DNA of 64,000 nucleotides from Plantago ovata (taxonomy: Eukaryota; Streptophyta; Magnoliopsida; Lamiales; Plantaginaceae), in contig CM051455.1 in the NCBI GenBank assembly GCA_028274465.1, positions 127,755,462 through 127,819,461 on the forward strand. The letters run 5' to 3'. The position numbers were made by a program, and so were the translations under genes. Positions 22,370-34,466 of the stretch are shown here, in pieces (the first letter of the stretch is position 1; each line of letters begins with the position of its first letter). Below the pieces are notes generated by a model that searched no databases, was not told the DNA's origin, and saw only the letters and a program-made list of their open reading frames with translations.

Positions 22370-24168
22370 ATTAGTTATATATGAAATATATATTTTAAAC
22401 GAAAATAATTATGTATTCCCTACAAAATTTAATTCGGATAATTTTGGATTAAAGAGTTCGGGTCACATTTAATTCGGATCGGATAAATTTCGAATTGAAT
22501 TTATTCGGGTGCTTTTAAATCGAATTCGGGTCAAAGTTCAAATGTTTGACCAAAATATTTCGGGTGAGACTTCGAATTCGAGTCGAATCTCAAATTCCAA
22601 TGCTTTAATTTGCCAGGTCTACGTATAACCTAGTCTGGGTTGGAGTCATTGTTACATTTGTGTTTCCACTCATAGTTATTATTTTATTATTTGAAGTTTA
22701 TTATCCATAGACTAGAAACTGCGTTACGCGTGTGAAGCGTAATCTTGTAAAATATTGTTTTTTTATTAAATAATGTATTGAAATGAATGGAGTAAATATA
22801 TAATCTTCACATAATGACTTCAAACGTAACAAAAAATAACTAATTGAGTAATTAAACTTAACATTAATGGTGTCCTGTAAATGTATATATAGTTTTTGTA
22901 GTTATGCAATTAATAGTTTTGAATTGAACGATATTAGACGTGCGAAAAGTATTCTTCCGATGGGTTAAGAACCATCAGATACATCTGTAGGCTTCGGAAA
23001 CATTCATCTTCGAAATATGTAATGCAGCTTTCGCATGTTAATTGGTGTTCTTCATCAGTTGAATATATTGTCATGTATGTCATTATTATCTCTTGCCATT
23101 TTGTCTTGTCGATGTCGTTTGTTATGTCAATGCCGCAATATGGACGGTATTCAAATTTCAAGTGGCCTAGTGTCCTCAGGTTCTCTATCATCAAACCAAA
23201 ATTGACGTTTTGGTTTATAAATACTTCTTCCGTCCAATAACAGTGTACCACTTAGTTTTGTTGACTTTTTTAGGAGTATTTTGACCTCAAATTATTTGTA
23301 AACATTCAAGTAAAATAATTTAAAATTTTATATTATGGAAATATAAACATTCTAATTTCATAATATGATGTTTTTCATTATTTTTATCGTATGATTTTAA
23401 GAATAATTTAACGTCAAAATGACAATCGAAAAAATCAACAAAATCAAGTGTTACATTTATTATTGGACAGAGGAAATATGTCTTTTTTCATAAGAACATA
23501 TCATGACTATTTTAAAATAAGTTTATAGCACGATCATACAACTTTGTATTAAAAAATAAAGATTTAAGAAGAGAATAAATAAAAAAGAAAAAAATTACGT
23601 CAATAAAATTCGAACCCAACACCTTCAACTAAAATAATGATACAAATAATAGAGTAAAATCACGCCAACAAGATTTGAACCAAACACCTTCAATAAAAAT
23701 AATAATACAAATAATGGCGAAAAAATCACGCCAACATGATTCGAACCCTATATATTTTAATTAAATAGTGACACATGTACGCACCAAATTGAATTTGAAT
23801 AAGTAATATCAACGGACTAAAATCAATTGGTAGGTCAATCAATTGGGTAAATCAATCGGCTTATTATATTACTTTAAATTTAAATTTAAATACTACTTAC
23901 TCCATCCCTATCCTTGTATAAGTTTACAATTTGTTATTGATTTTTGTACTCCCATTTGAATTCGAATTAATTCATATTGAAAAAAATAATTGAAAATTAT
24001 ATTGAAAATATAAGATTTCCAATTTCATATTCATAGTATAAGTAATTTAATATAATTTTGTGATACGATGATTTAGAATTTTATTAGGAGTCAAACGTAC
24101 TCTAGGGATTATTACGATAAAGTAAAGTGAAAATAAATGAAAAAGAATAAATGGGAAAATAGAGTGTC
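22370..24168. other. No certain gene; MITE and AT-rich DNA
   Basis: A 105-codon minus-strand frame (22934-23251) contains two cysteine pairs but matches nothing known, and its start lies inside a Stowaway MITE. The stretch 23590-23750 holds three diverged copies of a motif starting TTCGAACC.AACACCTTCAA. The rest is AT-rich. Confidence 0.4.
23224..23476. mobile_element. Stowaway-type MITE, 253 bp
   Basis: The left end CTTCTTCCGTCCAATAA and the right end TTATTGGACAGAGGAAA are inverted repeats flanked by TA on both sides (23222-23223 and 23477-23478). TA target sites and CTCCCTCCGTCC-like ends mark Tc1/mariner-derived Stowaway elements of plants. Subterminal GTGTACCACTT and AAGTGTTAC also mirror each other. 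Confidence 0.8.
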
Positions 24169-24176
24169 CACGTGGC
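24169..24176. promoter_or_regulatory. G-box upstream of the PsbP-domain gene
   Basis: The palindrome CCACGTGG lies about 150 bp upstream of the ATG at 24323. G-boxes bind bZIP/bHLH factors and are common in promoters of light-regulated plastid genes. The role is inferred from position. Confidence 0.5.
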
Positions 24177-24322
24177 AGAATAATTAGAATGTGCAGTAAT
24201 CCAATTCAATCCAAAAGGAACCACCAGCAGAGAAGATAGAACGACCATCATCGACCATTATTCATCATCAGTAGTAAAAGGAGAAGAGAAGAGAAGAGAG
24301 AGAGGGTTCAAACGAAACGACC

Positions 24323-26403
24323 ATGACAATCTCATCACTCTCACTCACATTTACTTCTTCTTCAACAACCTTACCCAACCAGGTTAATCACTAATTAAGT
24401 TGCTCTGCTAATTCTGTTTTCTGTCTGCAAATTTTTAACTTCTTTGTTTTTGTTTTTGAGTTGCAGGGGCGTAATTGGAGAGTAGCAGCAGAACCACCTT
24501 CTTCTTTTTCTTCTTCTTGTTCAAATGGTGTCGCCAATTGCTCACTTAGCAGCAGCACTTGTGTTGATGAACAATACAAAAGTAAGTCTCATTTCCAATA
24601 CATTAATTAATAGTGATGCCAACCCTTTAGTTTTGATCATTCTGTTCTGTCTATCTATTTTTTATCACCCACCCACCTATCATTTCTGGAATTATTTGAA
24701 TTTCGGGTTGCGAAATTATATAGTATATGGAACTATTTCGGAATCTTAAAATATTAAAAATAGTCTATTAAGTTTTCCCGTCCGAGGAAATCTTGCATTA
24801 CAAACAAACTTGTGTAAATGACTACTTTTGTTGCATGTGCATTGACATCTCTGTATTTCCAAAAATGGAATGAGAATCTTCTAATGTAACGCCTAAAATT
24901 CGAAAATTCACGTGGAACAAGGGACTATGGGAGTCTCAGGAAACATTGGGAATCATTAGTGAGTGTGGTTTGGTTTTCCTAAGAACCAGCTTTAATGTTT
25001 AGCCTAATGTCTAAGGACTAAGATTGTCAGTTCAACGTGCTAATGTGATGAGCTGCTCTTTCAGGAAGCTCTAGAAGGACAGCATTAGCGCTTGGGATTG
25101 GAGCGTTGGCTCTCAATTTGATCCCTTCAAGCCCCCTTCTTGCAGAAGGTATGTATCAGATTGGTTTTCTTGTTCCTAATCTTGATCTTCGATGGACGGA
25201 TGTAATATTGTATGTTCATGGTTTTCAATGACTTTCCGCCATGCAGAAATACCACAGAACTATGAAGTTTTCGTGGACAAAAAGGATGGGTATTCTACTA
25301 TTATCCCTCGGATTGGAGAGTAAGTTTAACTAGCAGCAGAGTTTTGGTGCAGATGTTGCGTTCTAACTTTTGTAACTCTATATGTAATATCTAGTGCAGA
25401 CTTCGACTTCATAGGTCATGATTCAGCATTCAAGGATAGATATTTGCAACTGCAGAATGTAAGATTGAGCTTCATACCAACACTTAAAACTGATATTCAT
25501 GAGTTGGGACCAATGGAAGAGGTAACTTCATTTCTAGTTCTTAACATTCAGTTTTAGTATTACCAAACTAACATTCACTCTCTGACAAAAATCTGGTTTA
25601 TTGCACAAGGTTATTACCAATCTTGTTACAAATGTGTTCTCAGCTCCAACTCAAGTCGCAGATATACTAGACATGCAAGAGGTAATTAACTTTAAGTTGA
25701 GCCATCTTTAAGTATTTAGATCCTGTCTGCTCGCATGTTGGTGTTTATGGGATTAAGAATTGGCCGGTCCAACGTTGTCTAAAAAGCTTGGACATTGCAA
25801 GAACAAGGATTTTGGCTTTATTCCCACAAACATCTCACATTAAAAGTGTATATATGCTGATGATTGCCTGTAGCTCTTTGTTAAACATGACTTTCGTCAT
25901 AGCTCAATTATTGACCATTGTGAATATTCCAATTGCAGAAAACAATTGATGGTAAGAGCTACTACACATTCGAATACATACTCACATCTCCAAATTTTGC
26001 CAGAGCGGCTTTTGCAACTATTGCGATTGGAAATGGTACGATTTCTTGCCATAACATTTATACCTGATTTTATTCACATGTAGATTTTGATGGCTATTAC
26101 TGTAGAACATTTTTCACATAATCCATGTATGACATTTGACATGATTTTGTGTTCTCTGAGCATTTCCGAGCAAAATCAAGAACGGTTTTCACATTACCGT
26201 TCCTAATGTTTCAAACAATATGCTTAATTCATAATATCATGGATCTGGAAAAAGATGGGACATAAGTTGCTAATGAATCATATTATTTTGAACAAGCAGG
26301 AAGATATTATACATTGATCGTTGGAGCAAATGAAAGACGATGGAAAAGATTCAGGAACAGGCTCAAAGTGGTGGCGGACTCTTTTAAGGTGCTTGATATC
26401 TGA
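24323..26403 (+). CDS. PPD3: PsbP-domain thylakoid-lumen protein, PPD3-like (8 exons)
   Basis: Exons: 24323-24382, 24467-24581, 25065-25148, 25247-25319, 25395-25521, 25610-25681, 25939-26035, 26300-26403. Together they give 243 residues. Residues 1-58 are Ser-rich, as in a chloroplast transit peptide. R62-R63 followed by a hydrophobic run to LLA (83-85) is a twin-arginine lumen signal, with cleavage expected after A85. The mature part carries PsbP-fold motifs: NYEVFVDKKDGYS, DSAFKDRYLQLQNVRL, ELGPMEE, YYTFEY and YYTLIVGANERRW, ending VVADSFK. PPD proteins are lumenal relatives of PsbP with roles around the photosystems or NDH complex. Oddity: residues about 104-112 lack the family's YYPSDWR motif, which is readable in another frame of exon 4. 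The frame is regained only if exon 5 starts at the upstream of two nearby AG acceptors (25394, not 25399). A pseudogene is possible. Confidence 0.85.
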
Positions 26404-27779
26404 ACGAAATTTTCAAACCCAGTAATATTCTTAAATATTTTCCAAGTGCCGGTCTTGTTTATATGATGAACACTCAGAAAGGCATATGTAAATCTTGTGC
26501 ACAAAAAGGCATGATGCTGCATTGGTTTCTTTACTAGTTCTTGATTTGTTATGCTTCCTATGAACCAAAAGTGGCTTTCTGTTCCTTCAATTCATTGAGG
26601 TCTCGCATTGTGGATAATTGTATATGTTACAGAACATGAATTGTTAAAACTAGTATTGGATGCTCATGATAAGAACAATATGAAACTTGCTGAGTTGAGA
26701 ACTGAATCTCTCTGTTTTAGACCAAAATGCGCTGTTTTTGGTGCTTACGAGATGATGAGTGATGACATCGCATAAGCAGGCAGAGTTTTCTCCTTTCGAT
26801 CAACACAGTCTGGAGCACCAGTACATGACTGAAAGAACCCGCGACCATGAGCCCTGCCTGACCTCACTCTGCCAGGTTGAAAACGGACCATCATCTAGGT
26901 TTTCCCTTCTCCATAAAGCATTGGTGCCCTAAACCCGGAAGGCCGAAACCATAAGGTCCAACTCTTTAACGATGTGGGACAAACACTTATAAGTTCCGAC
27001 GGGTGATCATGTAGTACTCATGTCATCGATCCTATCCAGGCATCTGTTAACCATGAATTTTAACAACCTGCAAATAAACATTAAAAGGAAGGAAAAAATA
27101 AGGAACAATGATTTTATTGATAACTTTTGGATTACAATCTTTGTTGATCTCTTGATTACTCTCTCTCTCTTAAAGGGATATGGACTTGGTATAGGGTACC
27201 GGTGTCGTCTTGGAGACTTATTCCGAGTTTGGATGTAGCCTACAATTTGGTAGTAGGGGCTTGGCTTTGGGTTTAACCTACAATTTAGTAGTAGGGAGTT
27301 TGATGAAGCCGTTTGTGACTCCATCTCTAACTGTCTAACTCTAATCATCATCTCATATTTATAGGTGATTGGTGACTTAGGGAGCAAGCTAAATCATATC
27401 TTTAGAAATATGTTACAATATGATACTCCTAATCTTCTAAATAATATCAATTATTTCGTGATAATTATCTCTAATTACAAAGAATCCTATCATATTAAAC
27501 ACCATAATTTACGCAATTTAGGTGTCTACAACATCATCTCAGCATCACCACGTCCTAGTCTCCAACCAAATCCACTGTGGTTACTTACTTTGCCCTAAAA
27601 ACGCGCACACACATATATATTGGGGCTGAAACGTTGGTTTGGAAGCGGTTTAGAATACGAGTTTTAACTGGAAAGAGGAAAAACAATTGATAAACATGTG
27701 TACTTTTATTTCAACCCTAAATAAGTCAACTCTTAGTTCGATGATGAACGGTCCTAATTCTTATGTCGTAGTTACTTAG
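26404..27779. other. 3' flank; no gene seen
   Basis: The first few hundred bases are probably the 3' UTR of the PsbP-domain gene. The block at about 26860-27000 has a run of GC-richer sequence, but its stop codons are scattered. CAAACACTTATAAGTTC at 26981 also occurs at 6188, suggesting an old dispersed repeat. No other feature is recognised. Confidence 0.4.
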
Positions 27780-28012
27780 CCTCTGTTTAGCGTTAGCTTA
27801 TAAGCTCGCATTCACGTAACAGACTTATTGTCAAGAAAAATAAGTCTGTTACGTGAACGCGAGCTTATAAGCTCCTGGAGCTTATCAGCTAGCTTATTTT
27901 TTAAGCTAATAAAGTTAGCTTATTTTTTTAATAAGCTAGCTTATCATCTTTCATATTTCAATTATACCAATAATAATAATAAATATAATAATAATCATAA
28001 TAATAATAATGG

Positions 28013-28056
28013 ATTATTTAATTAATAGTTTAGACATAAATATATTATTATTTTAT
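28013..28056. repeat. Direct repeat, left copy (about 44 bp)
   Basis: ATTATTTAATTAATAG followed by TTTAGACATAAATATATTA matches 34423-34466 with one clear mismatch. The two copies bracket the retroelement block and are best explained as its target-site duplication. Both sites are also close to AAT-rich microsatellite sequence. Confidence 0.75.
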
Positions 28057-30598
28057 GAGACCCTGGCGACCGTTTGGGATTGGTGAGGGACCGTTTATCT
28101 GCTGTTTATTCACCTCCTCGGGGGTTTTCAGAGCCTATTGAGTCTGAGGAGGCTAATTTATCCCAGTGTCTGCGCAAGCTGGGTGACGGGCACTTCACGG
28201 CCGCCATTAAGGTCCTCACCTCTTCTGGGGTTGCCCCTAATACTGCTGACACCTTGGCTGAGTTGGAATCTAAGCACCCATTCGCCCCACCTCCGGTTGT
28301 ACCTCCCTCTTTCTTGAGGAAGATGCTTTGTCAGTACAGAAGGACCTTGTGTTGAATATGATTCGGAGCTTCCCCAAAGGTACCTCCTACGGTCGTGATG
28401 GTCTCAGAACCCAACATTTGTTGGATGTTTTAGGGGGTGCTGCTACTGCGGTTTCTGATGGCATGTTAGCGTCTATCACTGGGGTCGTTAATCTTTTCCT
28501 TTCGGGTAAGTGTCCGAGCCTGCTGGGGGAGTTTGTTGCCAGTGCCCCTTTGACCCCTCTCGTTAAGCCTGGAGGGGGTGTTCGACCCATTGCCGTGGGT
28601 ACTGTATGGCGGAGGCTGCTTTCTAAGGTGGCCTCTTCTTCTGTTGGGAACTTGGTGACCTCGTACTTACAGGATTTTCAGTTTGGTGTTGGGGTCTCGG
28701 GTGGGTGTGAGGCTGTCCTCCATTCAGTCAACAGGTTTGTGGAGGCTAGAGGAGACGAGGTTGGGCTCTCTATGCTTTTGGTGGATTTTCAGAATGCATT
28801 TAACTTGGTTGACAGGAGTGCCATTCTTCGAGAGACTCGGTTGAGGTGTCCGACCATTTCACCTTGGGTTGAGTTCTGTTATTCTCGGCCCGCTCGGCTT
28901 TATTATGGGGACTCGGTTCTTCGATCGTGTCAGGGGGTTCAGCAAAGGGATCCTTTGGGTCCTTTGTTGTTCTCTCTGGTTTTGCATCCGTTGGTCCACG
29001 CTATTCACCAGTCATGTGAGCTTTCTCTCTAGGCTTGGTATCTTGATGACGGCACTATCATTGGTGACACTCTTATGGTTGCCAAGGTGCTCGATATTAT
29101 CCGTGTTGATGGACCAACTTGTGGGTTGCATCTGAATGTCGATAAGACTGAGCTTTTTTGGCCTGTGGAGGACCCTCGTGGACGGGTGGCTGGCCTTTTC
29201 CCTTCTTCTCTCTCTCGTCCGCTTCGGGGTGTCAAGCTCCTTGGGGGCTCTGTTAGTGCGGATTTTGGTTTTTGCCTTGATTTAGTTTCGCGCCGGGTTT
29301 CCAAGACCATCTCTTTGTTGGAGGCTATCCGCAAACTCGATGATCCCCAGTGTGAGCTGCTTCTTCTTCGCAATTGTGCGGGGGTGGCGAAGCTATCTTA
29401 TGCTTTGAGGACCTGCCCTCCGTTGGCTTGTGGTGATGCTCTAGCCCAGTTTGATCAGGCCTTGCGTACTTCCTTGGAGATGATTGTTACAGGTTCAGGG
29501 CCTGGTTTCGGGGACTGGCAGTGGCGGCTTGGCACTCTTCCCATCAGACTTGGAGGTCTGGGGGTCCTGTGTGCGGAGGATGTCAGTCAGTATGCTTTTC
29601 TCACTTCTCGATTGCAGTCCAGCTCCTTGCAGGATAGGATTCTGTTGAGGTCCGGGGTTTTTTCTTCTGGCCCTACCTTTCAGTCTGCTCTTGACAGTTT
29701 CACGACCTTTTGTGGTGTTGATGTTCTCTTTGTTACATCTAGCTCTCCTGCCCCCCAGTTTACGAAGTCTTTGGCAAAGAGTTATTTTGGTGTCATTGAT
29801 GCACATCTGACGTCTCGGTTTGGGCTGAGTCATCGGCAGCAGGCTCTTCTTAGTTGTGTTCGTGCACCTCATGCGCAGGATTACTTACTCACCATTCCTA
29901 TTGATGGGTTGGGACAGCGGATGAACCCGCGTTAGTTCCGTGCTGTGTTATGTTATCGCCTTGCAGTCCCTTTGTTCCACGATGGTTCCTTTTGTTCGAG
30001 TTGTCGTGTGCGACGGATGGACCAGTGGGGTGACCACGTTGTCCATTGTTCTAGTGAGGTGGGGGTGAAGTTTCGGCACAACCTTGTGCGTGATACCTTG
30101 GCTGACATCTGTTCAAGGGTTGGAGTGGTTGTGCGAAAAGAGGCCCCTATGGGTTCCTCTCAGATGATGGACGGGACCTTCGTCCGGCAGACTTGTTATT
30201 ATACAATTGGTCTCAAGGTCGGGACGCCTGCTTGGATGTTACGGGTGTCTCTCCTTTTGCTGGTGGGGGTTTGAATTCTTGGGTTCCTGGCGCTGCGTTG
30301 CAGTCTGCCGTTCAGAAGAAGAAGAGCAAGTATTCTTCTAAGTGTGCAGAGCACGGCTACTCTTTCATCCCGTTTGCCTTCTCCACCTTTGGGGAGCTCG
30401 ATGAGGAGGCCCTGGCTACTTTTTCGCGCCTTAAGCGCTTGTGTGTTAGCCATTCCAATGATGTTAGGAGTGGTGATTTCCTTTTTTCTAGACTTAGCTT
30501 TTGTATACAGAAAGGGGTGGGTGCACAGATTGTCTCCCGACTCCCTTCCAATTTTGTGTGAATAATAAAAGTCTAGTTATAATTAAAAAAAAAAAAAG
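28057..30598 (+). mobile_element. Non-LTR retroelement copy 1 (5'-truncated, RT + RLE-like C-terminus)
   Basis: The coding strand reads a reverse transcriptase in order: GRDGLRTQHLLD, PLTPLVKPGGGVRPIAVGTV, FQFGVGVSGG, LVDFQNAFNLVDR, GVQQRDPLGPLLF, WYLDDGT (the catalytic YxDD) and LHLNVDKTELFW. A C-terminal domain follows, with CSSCRVRRMDQWGDHVVHC, KFRHNLVRDTL and ending GVGAQIVSRLPSNFV. It lacks the N-terminal zinc-finger part seen in copy 2. It is disabled by a frame break near 28330, TAG at 29030 (Gln in copy 2), TAG at 29933 and a frame break near 30195. An A-rich tail follows the stop codon (30586-30598). It is similar to but distinct from copy 2, so it is not a recent duplicate. Confidence 0.8.
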
Positions 30599-30970
30599 TT
30601 TGATTGGTCATGAATTGCAGCCGCCTAGCTCATGAATTGCAATCATCATCTCTTTGTGGAATTAAGGCTTGAAGATGATTAATTAAGGTAATCCCCCCTT
30701 TCTCACCGCATTTGAATAAATTCAGTTGACATAATAATATCTATCTACTGTGAATTGTCTTCAGTTGGGATTAATTGGTACCATCATCGCGGCGCGGCTC
30801 TGTCTCTGGGGCAATTGAGTTTCCAAAATTGGATCTGACATGAAATTATCACCAAAATTGATGACGACATTGGTAAGTTTCTTGTGGGCCGACTCCGGGC
30901 CGTTTTTTGGGCTCGTTGTGTTCTGTTCTAGGCGACCTGCTGCCCTTTGTTCTGTTTTTTCTGTTAGTTT
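30599..30970. other. Spacer between retroelement copies
   Basis: This lies between the A tail of copy 1 and the readable coding sequence of copy 2, and it may contain the 5' UTR and promoter of copy 2. A short duplicate CATGAATTGCA occurs at 30609 and 30631. There is no independent gene. Confidence 0.4.
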
Positions 30971-33900
30971 TTGTTCTGTGCTCTCTCCTTGGTCCTTAGG
31001 CTGTTGTTGCTCTGTTTGTGGGTCTCTTGTGCTTGCTCTGTTCTGGTTTTGTTTCTTCTTTTGTGGGGCAGTGGTGGTTTTAGTGTTTGTGGCACGTGGG
31101 GGGTTTTGGCGCGAGTCATGCCCGGGGTTGTGCGGTTTCATTGCCCGTTTGTTGAACTTTCTGAGTGTCAGGATGGTAGTGGGAATGGTCTTACTAGTAG
31201 TTATTTAATTACCCACATGCGTGATCGCCATTTTCGTGGTGAGGCACAGATTGTCACGCGTAATGCTCTTGCTACTAGTTTGCCTGTTTATCTGTCTGTT
31301 GAAGCTACTTTGAGGCGGATGGGTCGTTGACTCTGTGGGGTTTGTCTTACTACTCATACAGTTCGTGCGCGGTGTCGGCATGACAGTAACTATGTTGTGG
31401 CGGCTCCTGATTGTGGTGATGGTGTGGTTCACTACACTATGTTTGACATCCCTGTGCCTCGTGCTCCCGTTACTTCTTCGCCTGCTAGTGTTAGTGTGCC
31501 GGCTACTCAGGGTTTTTCGCTGGCTTCTCTTGATGCTTTGTGGGCTAAGGGGTTACGTACTGTCAAGTCGATCCCTCCTAAGTGTCGCCTGGGGTTTTCG
31601 CGGATTTTAAAGGGAGCTTTGGATTCGGTGGTTTCTTCTCCGGATGACCTTTCTTGTTGGGTTCGTTTGCTCGTGCTACCTCTCTGTACGCTGAAGACTT
31701 TTTCTCCGAGGAGTAGTCTTGAGTGTCGGGCAGTTGTTAGGCGTAAGCGCTAGGAGGAGTGCATTACTTCTACCCTCCGCACTTGGGATGTCGCTGGGGG
31801 TAGTTTACAGCTTCTTCTTGACACTTTGGTTGCGGATTCGCCTTCTTTTCGTCAGGAGTCGGATCCGGATTTGGGTGAAGCCAATATTCGTCAGTGTCTC
31901 AGGAATGTCCGTGATGGGAATTATTCTGCAGCTGTTCGGGTTCTTTCTTCTTCTGGTGTTGCTCCTTATTCGGTTGATACTCTGGAGGCTTTAGCGGAAA
32001 AGCACCCTTTTTCTCCTTCCCCTTTTTTGCCTCCTTTACCTGCTGACCTTTGTCCCCTTTCTGCCTCCAGTACTACTGTTCGAGACATGATTCTTAGTTT
32101 CCCTCGAGGAGCCTCTTGTGGTCGGGATGGTCTGCGAGCTCAGCATTTATTGGATTGTCTGGGCGGTGCTGCTATTGCTCTCTCGGATGATTTGATCACC
32201 TCTATCACTCGAGTGGTTCATCTTTTCTTGGAGGGTAAGTGCCCGCATGTTTTGGGTGAGTATATTGCTAGTGCTCCTCTCACTCCGCTGGTCAAGCCGG
32301 GTGGTGGTGTACGTCCTATTGCTGTGGGTACTGTTTGGCGTCGTCTGGTCTCTAAGGTGGGTGCTGTTTTGGTTGGCCCCTCTTTATCTGGGTATTTTGA
32401 CGGTCTTCAATTTGGTGTTGGGGTACCTTGTGGCGGTGAGGCTGTTCTTCACGCCTTGAGTCGGCTAGTAGAGGCGAGAGGCAGTGAGGTGGGCTTGACC
32501 ATGTTGTTACTTGACTTTCAGAATGCTTTCAACATGGTCGATCGTGAGGTTCTGTTGCTTGAGGTTCGTCGTCGTTGCCCTGGTCTTTCCCGTTGGGTTG
32601 AGTTCTGTTATTCCAGTTCGGCCAGGTTGTACTATGGGGAGCACATTCTTTGGTCTAGCCTGGGGGTCCAACAGGGCGATCCTTTGGGTCCTCTTCTTTT
32701 TGCTTTGGTTTTGCACCCGTTGGTTTGTAAGATCAGAGATTCTTTTGACTTATCCTTGCAGGCTTGGTATTTGGATGACGGCACCGTTGTCGGAGATACC
32801 TTAGTTGTGGAAAGGTCTTAGAGATGATCTTAGTGGACGGCCCACGTTCTGGACTTCACCTCAATGTTCACAAGACTGAGATTTTTTGTCTCTAGAGGAT
32901 CCGAGGAGTGGGGTTCCTGGTGTTTTTCCTCCTTCTATCGCCAGGCCACTCCGTGGGGTCAAAGTTCTCGGGGGTTCGGTTAGTGTGTGCCCTGTTTTCA
33001 GCAGTGAGCTTGTGGAAAAGAGGGTGAATAAGACTATCGAGCTTATGGACTCTGTTGCGAAGCTTAATGATCCACAGTGTGAGTTGTTGTTGCTTCGTGC
33101 TTGTACGGGAATTTCGAGGCTCTATTTTGCTTTGAGCACTTGCCCTCCCGTTTTCTTTCAGTCGGCCCAACTTACTTTTGATCGGGCTCTCAGATCCTCC
33201 TTGGAGCGTATTGTTACAACGTCGGGCCCAGGGTTTGGTGATTGGCAGTGGCGTCTTGCTACTTTGCCCTTTTCTTTTGGGGGGCTTGGTGTTTATTCTG
33301 CTATGGATGTTCGCCATTATGCCTTCGTTTCTTCTCGCCTTCAGTCTGCTAGTTTGCAGGCTAAGCTTCTGTGTCTTTCTGGTGTCACTTCTCTTGGACC
33401 TGCTTTTGATGGTGCCCGGTCTTTGTTTGTTGAGACCACATGTTCTGACCTTTTGAGTAACCCCAGTGAGATCGCTGCCCCAAGACTTATGAAAAGACTG
33501 GCAGATATATATTTCATTACGGTTGTTGCTTCTGCGGAATCTGTTTTCTCTTTATCCCCTCGTCAGGTAGCTCTTTGGAAGTCTCAGCGAGGTGCCCATT
33601 CTTCTGATTGGTTGCGTGTAGTTCCTATTTCTGGTTTGGGGCAGACAATGAACGGGAGAACTTATAGGTGTGTTCTGGGTTATCGGCTTGGTGTTGCATT
33701 GTTTCCGGTGTCCTTGCCTTGCTCTACTTGCTCTCGGGTTTTTGATGGAGATGTGTTTGGTGATCATGCGATGTCATGTGCTGGGGTGGTGGGTATCAAG
33801 CACCGTCATAACCTCGTTCGGGACACTCTCTTGGATGTCTGTTTCCGGTCCGACATTTATGCTGGTAAGGAAGTGGATATTGGTTTGAGCGGCGGGAGTG

Positions 33901-34303
33901 ACAGGTCCCTCCGTCCTGCAGACTTGCTCATTTATGCTTGGGATAGGGGACGGGATGTGTGTGTGGATCTGACCGGGTCTTCCCCTTTGACCCGGACTGG
34001 GTTGGTGGACTTTGTGCCTGGGCATGCGGTCACTGATGCTGCCAAGCGCAAGTGTGCGAAGTATCGGGACTTGTGTGCAGCTAAGAGTTATGGATTCCTT
34101 CCTTTCTCTTTCTCGACACTTGGGGAGTTGGATGTTGATGTTGTTGAGTTGCTTGTTAGAATTCGGGGTTTCGCTTTGGCTAAGGATACTGGAGCGTGTG
34201 CTGCTCATCATATTTTCCCTAGGATTAGTTTTGCTATTGCTAAGGGAGTGGGAGCCCAGCCTGTTTCTCGGCTGCCCACTAATTTTGTGTAAACTCTCTT
34301 TGT
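30971..34303 (+). mobile_element. Non-LTR retroelement copy 2 (zinc finger, RT, RLE-like C-terminus)
   Basis: One frame from about 30971 carries a C2H2-type finger (FHCPFVELSEC to HMRDRH, about residues 50-80) and a linker. The RT follows with GRDGLRAQHLLD, KPGGGVRPIAVGTVW, LLLDFQNAFNMVDR, GVQQGDPLGPLLF and WYLDDGT. Downstream come a thumb/linker and a C-terminal domain: CSTC and GDHAMSC (a CCHC set), HRHNLVRDTL, AGKEVDI, LRPADLL and DVCVDLT. This order (CCHC, RHN-V, PxDL, VxDL) is that of the restriction-like endonuclease of early-branching non-LTR elements such as R2 and NeSL, not the AP endonuclease of L1. Defects are TGA at 31328, TAG at 31751 and frame breaks near 32815 and 32888. From 32886 to the stop at 34290 the frame is intact. 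Confidence 0.82.
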
Positions 34304-34312
34304 TTTTAATAA

Positions 34313-34330
34313 GAATTATTATTATAATAA

Positions 34331-34380
<50 letters not shown>
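34313..34380. repeat. (AAT)n microsatellite
   Basis: More than a dozen uninterrupted AAT units follow the stop codon of retroelement copy 2. A similar AAT-rich run lies at 27970-28010. They may come from the tail of the retroelement. Confidence 0.9.
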
Positions 34381-34382
<2 letters not shown>

Positions 34383-34422
34383 CAATATTTGTTGTCATAT
34401 ACATGTTCATAACTTGAAAAAA

Positions 34423-34466
34423 ATTATTTAATTAATAGTTTAGACATAAATATATTACTATTTTTT
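34423..34466. repeat. Direct repeat, right copy
   Basis: Partner of 28013-28056. It is preceded by CTTGAAAAAAA, which could be the end of the inserted sequence's tail. Confidence 0.75.

Noticed and set aside
22934-23251. 105-codon minus-strand ORF with CESC and other cysteines
   Set aside because: No family resemblance, and its start codon and first codons lie in a Stowaway MITE; probably chance.
30840-31208. 122-codon hydrophobic, Cys-rich plus-strand ORF
   Set aside because: Composition comes from T-rich sequence in an alternative frame of retroelement copy 2, which carries the zinc-finger frame in the same place.
33774-34385. 203-codon minus-strand ORF
   Set aside because: It lies antisense to the retroelement C-terminus and ends in a poly-Tyr run from the AAT microsatellite; a shadow frame.
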